Positions 56,031-64,000 of a stretch of 64,000 bases of DNA are shown here, piece by piece. Each line of letters opens with the position of its first letter. The first letter of the stretch is position 1. The notes below the pieces were generated by a model. The model made no database searches. It was not told the origin of the DNA and was given only the letters and a program-made list of their open reading frames with translations. The DNA comes from Emydura subglobosa (taxonomy: Eukaryota; Chordata; Testudines; Chelidae), in NCBI GenBank assembly GCA_007922225.1, contig ML679963.1, forward strand, positions 4,627,176-4,691,175. The letters are read 5' to 3'. Made by a program: the position numbers and the translations under genes.

Positions 56031-57521
56031 GATTTTCAAATTGATGTCTTAATGTTTGCTCAAATAAAAATAAATATATCTCAGTGGCATAATGTTTCTC
56101 TTGGTTTCATTTCAGCAGAATAGAGTCCATTGTTGTATAATTAGCCTTTGCATGTTATCTTACAAATATGTACTGTCCCAACACAGACATTCAGTAAGCA
56201 ATGTGATTCAAGAAGAGACTTCTCAACTTCATTTAACAAATTCAAAGGAAAATCCAAAGCCTTTAACAATATATGCAAAATGTGGTTTGGTCTTCTGAAA
56301 TGCAAAAGATTCCTTTTGTTTGTATGGATTTCAAATGACATGGATGTTCGATATTAAAGGAGAAAATTATGCAATTAGAGCTTAACTGAATTAGATTTAA
56401 TGAAGAAATATTGATAGGTAATTTTTTAGTTTTCAAACGTGTGAGTTTTGTTACAGTACTAAAGTACGTATCGCACTAGTACTGGTTTGTGCATGTACAG
56501 TTATCCTCCTGGCAGTGACCAGTAAAGTTTCCTTATTTTCCCTGCGCTCTCATTGTCCTTAAGTCCCTTGATATTTATTCTTCATGAACATGTTTTCCTT
56601 GACCCTTTGAGGAACATACAGCAATGAGCTAGCAGCAGCCATAGCAGTGACAACTAATATTTTGGTTTAGCCAGACCTTGAAAGGGAAAACTGCAAGATG
56701 AAACAATTACCATTCACCAGCGTAAAATGTGGCAAAATCACTAATTTCACATGTCCACTATAAATATGAAATAACAAAGCAGTCATATTGTTGACCTAAT
56801 CATTACCAAGACAGGTAGATCAGAGCTGATGTCACAGAAAGGATTTCAGCAGCTCTTCCTCTTTGATCCTCTGGAGGACTCTAGGCCAGGCCAAATGTCT
56901 GGACTGGCCTACAGGATCTCAAAGAAAATAATCTGGGATGGGAAAATTTCCAATTATAGGCAAGTTCTGTACCTCCCCCTCCACCCATAAAAATAGTTGT
57001 GGAAATTGCCTGTTCCCTGTCTCACTGACTAGCTCTGAACCACCTGTCTTGGTATGTATACTGTTTCTTGTTGGAGTTATTAAAATGGCTGCCCTAGGAT
57101 TTATGCAGCTGCCCAACTCCTATTAATGGAGATTTTTAGCCAACATCAGATGTTCTTGCATACTGTTCTATAATATCTTTTCTTAATGTGCATATTGGAC
57201 CTAATTTTTAAATTGGTCTCAGTCCAGCCTCAGTTTCTTTGCAAGAACGATAAATTGCAGGCCCAAATAGCCGGTGGACATCTCCCCAATTAACAGGCAC
57301 AACTGAAAGTATCAAGAATACTTGTACCCATAATTGATTGCAGGTGCAAAAATAAAGGACGATGATTATGTGTATTCCTCAGAGGCAACAATAAAAATTG
57401 CAGTTTCCCTTGAAGCACATAGTTAAAAATATCTTTTAGGGGCAGTAATAGGCTACAGCTTGAAATTATTCATATGCTTGACAATTGGAAATTAAATACT
57501 CTGCTTGGATTTCACATTCTA

Positions 57522-57539
57522 TTTTTTTTTTTTTTTTTT
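57522..57539. repeat. Poly-T run, 18 bases
   Basis: Eighteen uninterrupted T residues. Comparable runs occur at 7416-7434, 39263-39281, 43250-43265 (T) and 47719-47736 (A). No retroposon was recognised next to this one. Confidence 0.85.
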
Positions 57540-58037
57540 AAAGTAACTATTAGCTCCCACCGGGATCCAGTAATAAGCAGTGTGTGAAAAGTGAAGGAGA
57601 AAAATAGTCAATGTTTCCTGCTAGGCTCTGGCCCCTCCTCACTGAAAACAAACTAGCCTAGGTAAGGGTTTTAATTGCTGGGACTTCGGTGAGGGTTTCC
57701 TTATAGCTTCTTCAGTAAGTTTTGAATGGGAGAAACACTTTGCCTGTGATAAGACATGCTATGCTGGCTCATTCAGAACCATATAACGGGCAAATGGTTG
57801 AGGATGCTCTTGCAGGCTCATTTTAAATGGGATTATTCAAAATGTATTTGACTTTGCTGCAGTACTCTCCTCTCATTGAAGAGCTGGAGGGCACAGCATG
57901 CCTTCCTCTTTCACCCACTTCACTTTTTACTGTACCACTTGTTTGTTGAAATGCTGTTTGAACAAAAGGCTTTATTAAAGGCAACAAAACAACGCATTTT
58001 GCTGGGCTTGGTATGGGGGATGGAGGAAGAGGGATAT

Positions 58038-58135
58038 ACGGTGGGTTCAAGTTTTCAAAGAGGGCTAAGGGAGTTAGTTGCCCAACTGCCATTGAATTCT
58101 GGCTCTTTTGGAAATCCCAGGCCTAATATTTAGGT
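58038..58135. repeat. Diverged fold-back repeat
   Basis: GTTTTCAAAGAGGGCTAAGGG, GTTGCCCAACTGCCATTGAATTC and TTTTGGAAATCCCAGGCC follow the pattern of the TTTCAAAG class (see 55106). The arms are weak. Confidence 0.45.
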
Positions 58136-59604
58136 TGCTGTCCAAGAACAAAAAATGCTTAATCAAAGCTGCAGTCATAAAGTGGGTGTAGCTTCACCCC
58201 GGGTGCTTGTATTGCATTTCAGGTAATAGCATGCAGCATGAAGTCAATTGTCCGGAATAGTCTGACTGCTGCGTCTTCAGCGAAATGTTGTTTCAGTCAA
58301 AATGTGCGTTTATCTGTGTTAATTCTGACTAAATAGGCTTTTTAGCCGTGAAGTCATTCAGCCAGCTCACTGCTTGAGCTGTGCAGCTGGTGAACTGTTG
58401 GGGGAAAAAGAGAGAGAGAGCCCTGAAGTGTTCATGCTCTAAAATGAATCTAAACATGTAAATAGATTTTTTTAAATGTAGTTAATTTGGATGAACCTTG
58501 TTTTCGTCTATTTTAAGATAACATTGGCCTTTACTCTGCATGGTTTTTATCATTCAATGAATGACTAAGAGAACCTTGAACAGGTTAACATTAAAACCAT
58601 AGGTCAGCGTTCTCTAAATGTCACTTAAACTGTTCATAGTTAATATCTTGTGTATTACAGATGCGTCAGCATTCACCATCTTTGTTTCTTGGGAGTGACA
58701 CTCTGGTTTAATTGTTGTTCCTTTAACTTCCTGAGAAATACAAACTAGGTGGCCCAGGCAGTTCTTAACAAGCATGTTATCTGCCATTTCCAGCTGAAAG
58801 GAAAGAGCCAGGTCTTGTCATTTCAGTGTATTGTTCCCTGTTTTGATAAACTCCCTTACAGCCACACCCTTCACATAATGGCCCCAAAATCTGCCTTCAC
58901 TCTGTGCAGGACATGTTCGTTTAGATCTTTTGGCCAGTGGTATTGATGTGTTTCACATAGACAGTGGCCCAAAAAATCCCCCTGTAAATTAGACCATTTG
59001 CCTTGGTTGTCAGAGTGTGTTGCTTTTAGACACTGTTACTGCATGGAGCTTCATACCAGTCTGTAAACTGCCTTCTTTAGGGAGAAGCAATAGCTGTGGA
59101 TCTAAACAAGATCTTTGAGATCCCTACAGTGATAGGAACTCTGTAAGGAATAGAGCCTGCTGCTTTTTTAGCAAGGGTTGTCCATGAAACAGTCCTCACC
59201 TAAGTGCCTTTCCCAAGGTCTGGCTCTGGGCTCTCCCAGGATTCCGTACGCCACATTCTGTGTAGGCCCCAGCCTCCACAATGGAATGGGGTAACTAATT
59301 ATGCTATTGTCCCTTCACCCCCCCTTCCCTGGGCAATTAATTGGGCCTCCCCAATTGCTCCAGAGAAAAAGTGGCAATAGTGAAATGATTGCAAATATGG
59401 AGAACTTAAAATAGGAGTATCTGAGCAGCTTGCATCCTCTGGAGGATTCTGTATAGAATTAGCATTTTCCACAATCAATAACCAAAACCTGCCCACTCAC
59501 AGCACACTTTAAGAATAAAGCACCTAGGGCTGGGAGCCGCCTATCATTTCCCCTATTAATGCAGCATTACCCAAATAACGTCCCCCAGTGGAATGCTCCC
59601 CCAG

Positions 59605-59720
59605 AGCGTCTAACCTGTATGGCTACAGTCTAGAGCACTGAGCACAGACCTGGGAACCTGTGATATATTCCCATCTCTGCCACTGACTTTGACCTGGGGT
59701 AAGTTGCTCTTTTTGTGCCA
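59605..59720 (+). repeat. MIR-like SINE fragment
   Basis: GTCTAGAGCACTGAGCACAGACC, ATTCCCATCTCTGCCACTGAC and GACCTGGGGTAAGTTGC follow the MIR-type head in order. The B box is degraded. Confidence 0.55.
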
Positions 59721-60371
59721 AAAACCATTCTGTCTCTGTCATTTTCAGCCTTTCCTTTCCTCTTCAGATCCTTACTGCTGAAGATATTTGCATAAAAACA
59801 GCCTCTTGGTTTCAGAGTCTTGTTTCCTGCTGCCTATTCCTCATCAAAGTCCTACTGACCTCTGCTTGCAACATTACCACTGGTTGTTATGGAAATTTAT
59901 TTTACATATTGCATAATAGGGACTCCAGGTGGGGAAATGAGCAACAGGAAGAGATGAATTCTAAAGAAATCCAGAGCCAGTTTATTACTCAGAGCTTTGC
60001 CTAAAAAGGTCAATGAAAAAAAAAATGGGGACACTTATCTAAGCAGCATTGCTTAGAATGAGCGTTCATTGGTGCAGCAGGCAATCTTTAATCTGGTACT
60101 GCCCTGAAGCATTTTATATATGGCTGAATTGCCTGTGTAATTACTGTATACACACACTTTATTGACTATTAAACAATATAGTTGCTATGTTCAAGAGAGT
60201 GAATGTATCGCTCGCAAATGGCTGCAGCATTTTTAAATGAAGTCAGTGTATGAAAATTTCCCAGGCCTTTTTTGGAGGCCTGCTTTAGTTCTGGTCCTTG
60301 GAAGGGTGTTAGGCTTAGGCAAAGCTTCAAGAGAGGCTAAATGAAAACTGGAATTGCTTAGCATTCAGTCA

Positions 60372-60480
60372 TTGTTCATTGGGCCAAATTCTTGCAGTTC
60401 ATACTTGAGCAAAACTCTCAATGACCTTCAGTGGCAGTTTTGCCTTGAGTAAGGACTTCAGGATTTGATTCAAGGTGATA
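60372..60480. repeat. Diverged fold-back repeat (GGGCCAAATTCTTGCAG class)
   Basis: GGGCCAAATTCTTGCAGTTC, CAAAACTCTCAATGACCTTCAGTGGCAG and TGAGTAAGGACTTCAGGATTTG match the ends and core of a common turtle fold-back. Diverged. Confidence 0.5.
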
Positions 60481-60604
60481 AAAGCCCCTGGCTTTCTTGG
60501 TGGACAGAGATTTTGCAGCCTGTATTTCAGCACTTATTTTTGTTGCCTAGATGTCCGAGTCTGAAAAATGACGCTTAGCGCTTGCAAGGTGTTTGGTCAG
60601 TAAT

Positions 60605-60740
60605 GACCATGTGCTCTGCAGAGGTGGGTATTAACCCCTACTTTACAGATGGGGAAATGAAGCACAATGAGGCTCAGTGAGTTATCCAACTTCAGACACC
60701 AGTAACATGTCTACAATCCAGATCTTCCAATGGCCCGCCT
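60605..60740 (-). repeat. MIR-like SINE fragment, reverse
   Basis: GTGGGTATTAACCCCTACTTTACAG, ATGGGGAAATGAAGC and GAGGCTCAGTGAGTTATCC are the reverse complement of the MIR-type tail (CTCAGTTTCCCCATCTGTAAA). Immediately followed by a + strand fragment. Confidence 0.55.
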
Positions 60741-60774
60741 TTTGTGCTCAAGATTGTGGCCTACGTTGGCTCTC

Positions 60775-60880
60775 TGTTTTTCAATCCTTTATTTCTGTGA
60801 TAGAGATACTGACCTCCTTTGTCAAGTGCTTTGAGATCTACAGATGAAAAGTGCTGTAAAAGAGCGAGGTATTATTTTAC
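60775..60880 (+). repeat. MIR-like SINE tail, forward
   Basis: GATACTGACCTCCTTTGTCAAG, GTGCTTTGAGATCTACAG and AAAAGTGCTGTAAAAGAGC end in GAGGTATTATT, the usual 3' end of the family. Confidence 0.6.
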
Positions 60881-60999
60881 ATGAACCATAATTTCAGCTT
60901 TTTCCCCAGGCATTGTAACAGTCTTTTTTTAACTTCAGTTTTCCTGGCATTATTGTTTTCTTTTGTGTACTCTCCAGTCTTAGTCTTTGCTCTCGTAGG

Positions 61000-61065
61000 C
61001 CCCAATCCTGTAACTGCCTGTGTGTGAGCAGAACTTTTTTGGAGCAGCACTGACTTGGGTGGGGC
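61000..61065. repeat. Diverged fold-back fragment
   Basis: CCCCAATCCTGTAACTGCC, GTGTGAGCAGAAC and GCACTGACTTGGGTGGGGC resemble the (TGCA)CCC...GACTTCAATGGG class. Weak. Confidence 0.4.
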
Positions 61066-62412
61066 TCAGTGACCTCTGTCTGGACGGGAACCCTCTTGAC
61101 TTCAGCATAGCTCAGCTCAGGTACAGGAGGCCACCTGTGAGGATGTCAGATGGGGCCCATCATTTGTAATGTTATCAGAATACCACCGGACCATTAAAAA
61201 TCCAGCAGTAGACTTTGGATCTAATTTTTTTTATATACAATATTGCTCTGACATAAAAATACTAGGCTGGTGGAGAAAAGTAACTGGCTTTGTGTGTGAT
61301 GCGACAGAACTCAGTGGAAATATTTAGACTTAGCAGATGCAAAAGAATCAAGTATTACCTCTTAGGATAAGGATGTTTAGTTGAATTTACATTCATCAAT
61401 TGCATATATTAGCATTCTGGTTTTTCCATCTAAAATCCAGTAAAGAAACGAGAAGTTGTTGCCTTGACACTGTTGAACTACTGAGTAATATAGTCACTTT
61501 CTAGATAATGTAGCAGTTACAACATAGGCTGAACTACAAGCTTGAACTGCCCAGATAGTGGGGAAAACCCACTGGTTTTTCCCTTACGAGTGGCAAGATA
61601 TAAATGACGACGACAGTCCAGCAATGAGTGATATTGCACGTAACTATGTTGTGTATTCGTGAGCGCAGATGCTGTACTGACTGGTTTGGAGAGCAGTAGC
61701 TCTGACCTATTGCCCAAGTCTTACCATATTTATTGAGAGTGTTATAATGATTCTGGAGCTGCCTTTGCCAAACAAAAAATACAAAGAGTCAGTATTTTAT
61801 TACACCTTCTGCAGAGAAGATGGGAGAAGGGCTGCTTTCAACTTGGCTCCTTTGGTTGTGTTCTGCTTTCATGCTCCAAAAAATGATCTATTACATATTG
61901 AAGTTTGCTGGGCAAAAGATCAAATTAAATCATGCCATCTGACCACAATTACACCATTCTCAAGCAGATGAAGTGTATTTTTGTGAGTCGCTATATAAAC
62001 ACTATACAGTGCACGTAATCTAATATGTATAAAGAAGTATTCAGGGGAGACCACAGAATACAATTCACACTTTTCAATGCACAAATAATATACCAATAGG
62101 ATAGAGATTGTGCTTCCTGTTGCATGTAAATATGGAACAAAAACCCTTGAAGAGTAAGTGAGGTTCAAACAAATTGTCAGTCTGGTGTGTGATGATGTTC
62201 TATAGCAGCTATCTGCTGTATTTTATATTTTTGAATAATTAACTAGAGTTTGTTCTTCTAGTTAATTCTACCACTCATCCAAATCAATATCTTATCTATA
62301 AGGAATTTTAGACTGGAGAAAAGCCAAGAAACCATTATCACTTTCTTTTCTGCTGTTGGTTTATATCTCGTGATGCAACTTAACTCTTTTGAAAAACAAA
62401 ACAACAAAAAAT

Positions 62413-62525
62413 GGGCCTATTCCTGCAACCCTAACTCACATGAACAGGCCCTTGACTTAAATGGAACTCCTTATGTGAGTAAGCACCACTTAAATGAATA
62501 AGGTTGAGAGGATCAGCCCCCATTT
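62413..62525. repeat. Fold-back repeat (GGGCCTATTCCTGCAACC class)
   Basis: GGGCCTATTCCTGCAACCC, ACTCACATGAA, GACTTAAATGGAACTCC, TATGTGAGTA and GAGGATCAGCCCCC follow the canonical arm-core-arm layout, with ACTCACATGAA and TTATGTGAGT as the inverted arms. Confidence 0.6.
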
Positions 62526-62885
62526 TGAAGTAGTTGTATTTACAGGCCGCCTGTAGTTTTGTTTTATGTTAATTACTCTCTTTAACAGAGCTATGCAGTT
62601 AAGTTCAGGCTACCTCTTCCCTTTGTTGTAACACTAGCATGATAACACCAGAGGCATCTGCCGTCTCTGTTCCCTTCACAAATGAGTAGAGCCCCACATG
62701 GTTGCCTGTGTCTCATGTTCCATGAAAAATAGAAGCAGTGTTTCTCTAAACTCTGTGACTTATCTCAGATCCTGTTTTCATCATTTACTCTTTCCTCCAT
62801 GTAACAGGCTGACAGTGTTTCCCTGAAAGGCCACACCTTGTTTGCAGCTGCTTAGCCTGCTGGGGATGGTTGAAGCTGCTTGTGC

Positions 62886-62930
62886 TGACTCACTGAGCCA
62901 GGTGACTCATCACCCCACCCGGATATAAGG
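62886..62930 (+). promoter_or_regulatory. AP-1/MARE pair, CACCC box and TATA-like element
   Basis: TGACTCA occurs twice, 17 bases apart (62886-62892 inside TGCTGACTCACTGAG, and 62903-62909). They are followed by CCCCACCC and then GGATATAAGG (62921-62930), a TATA-like element. The order and spacing look like a small core promoter or enhancer. No transcript is known to me here; this is a motif call only. Confidence 0.35.
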
Positions 62931-62960
62931 GAAATAGCTGTCTGGAGTAGAGGGAGAGGA

Positions 62961-63008
62961 TTATAAAGCCAGAAGGGAGTCAGGGACTATTGTGTGATAG
63001 TCTGACCT
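62961..63008 (-). mobile_element. CR1 LINE scrap
   Basis: TTATAAAGCCAGAAGGGAG and TGTGATAGTCTGACCT correspond to the antisense of the CR1 terminus ('ggtcagactagatgatcat...cttctgacctt'). Very short. Confidence 0.5.
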
Positions 63009-64000
63009 AAAAAGCAGCAGACTTTCTACAGCTGGAGTGCAGGACTGTTGACTCTACCTGGCTGAGCCATGGGGGGCATGTAAGCAAAGTGGACCTGAAG
63101 TAGAAATCCTAGGAGCAGCCAAATATGGGAAGGAGGCTTTAACTGAACTTTGTTGTATTGCTAAAGCCGTGTATGGACTGTGCTTCTGAGCAGTTTGGAA
63201 AAAGGCACCAGCTCATGCTCAATTTCTTTAATAGATTTCTATATAAAAAAAATCAGTTCCGTGGATCATAGTCCAAATGTGGTTTTTACACTATTGCAGT
63301 AACTAGCTGACTTTTATATTCCTGCCTTGACTTATGGATCCCAGATGATTTGCTGTTAACTTTGAACAGTTTTTAAAGTGGTATCAAAAACTCACTGATT
63401 TCTCCAGAACACAGACTTTGACTTGTGAGTGCACTTTCCTTCATGTACTTGGTCCCTGGTTCCATAAGACTTCTTCCGTCGACACTGGATTTATAAAAAC
63501 TAATACTCAGGCTCTTTGTATCTGAGTTTCATAAACTGATTGTAACATATCACTTCCTTCTTCTTGGTTAACTAATTTGCTGTCTTTAATCTTGAACTGC
63601 TTTCACTAAATTATGCATTCAGCTCTGCATTCAAGACCCACCTCCGTTCTTTATTTGCTCAAATTGAGAAAACTATACCTTCTACAATACTTAATAACTA
63701 TGTCGGTTCTTTTGTGGATTAATAAATACTGATATCCAGGCAGATTATGTCCATAGCCGCCTCAAGATTTTCTCGCTTCCTCAAACAATTGAATTCTTTC
63801 ATCTTTGCTTTTAACAGGTGAATTTTTGGTGCTTTTGGAAAGCACCAGACTGGTGGGACTCAAGTAAAGTGCCTTTATTCACCACATAGATCAGCTACAC
63901 TCAATCCCAGTATAAGCTACCTCCTGCCAACTGATCATTCTGCCTCAGCGTTCACCGGCAGGGACACTGGGCAAATAAGAGTACTCTATTCCTTGGCCTC

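Larger units (their letters stand above)
56031..64000. other. Intergenic region after VMP1-MIR21
   Basis: No coding exon was recognised on either strand, including any exon of TUBD1, which follows MIR21 in human on the opposite strand. Contents: a T18 run (57522-57539), fold-backs (58038-58135, 60372-60480, 61000-61065, 62413-62525), SINE fragments (59605-59720, 60605-60740, 60775-60880), a CR1 scrap (62961-63008) and an AP-1/CACCC/TATA-like cluster (62886-62930). Confidence 0.7.

Noticed and set aside
56031..64000. Exons of TUBD1, the next gene in human
   Set aside because: I scanned the minus-strand frames for tubulin-like motifs and saw none. The gene may lie beyond 64000.

Overview
The window is vertebrate nuclear DNA from a sauropsid, most likely a turtle. 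A crocodilian is the second choice. The reasons are an intron-rich gene with near-human protein sequence, AT-rich introns, and repeats that I recognise from turtle and crocodilian genomes: CR1 LINE fragments with an ORF1 esterase fossil, tRNA-derived MIR/CORE-like SINEs ending in TAA runs, fold-back elements around a palindromic core, and short retroposons with hammerhead-like ends. No bacterial, plasmid, phage, CRISPR or viral content was seen.

Nearly all of the window is one gene on the + strand: the 3' two thirds of VMP1 (vacuole membrane protein 1, TMEM49), an ER multi-spanning protein of the VTT/DedA superfamily that acts in autophagosome formation. Seven coding exons are present, at 9246-9413, 12813-12944, 31381-31461, 35794-35910, 37959-38020, 51596-51698 and 53010-53153. 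They join in frame into 268 residues, matching human residues 139-406. The exons for residues 1-138 must lie upstream of the window. One intron (35911-37958) has a GC donor instead of GT.

About 1.5 kb after the VMP1 stop codon is the microRNA gene MIR21 (hairpin 54687-54758). Its 5p arm looks identical to the human one, and its 3p arm has a few changes. The last long VMP1 intron holds a block at about 50940-51320, roughly 3.5 kb upstream of the hairpin, that fits the position of the known intronic miR-21 promoter. It carries a perfect palindromic STAT-type site. VMP1 and MIR21 thus form a nested, same-strand unit in which the host-gene intron probably holds the microRNA promoter, and alternative polyadenylation decides whether the hairpin is included in VMP1 read-through RNA.

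Layout: 1-9245 partial intron; 9246-53153 VMP1 exons and introns; 53154 to about 56030 the VMP1 3' UTR and pri-miR-21; about 56030-64000 intergenic DNA with repeats and one AP-1/CACCC/TATA-like cluster near 62886-62930. No exon of the next gene was recognised (TUBD1 follows in human). Most unusual observations: two fold-back retroposons with target-site duplications and hammerhead-ribozyme remnants, the GC-AG intron, the miR-21 promoter candidate, a 1-nt-loop G-quadruplex motif, and a decayed CR1 esterase.
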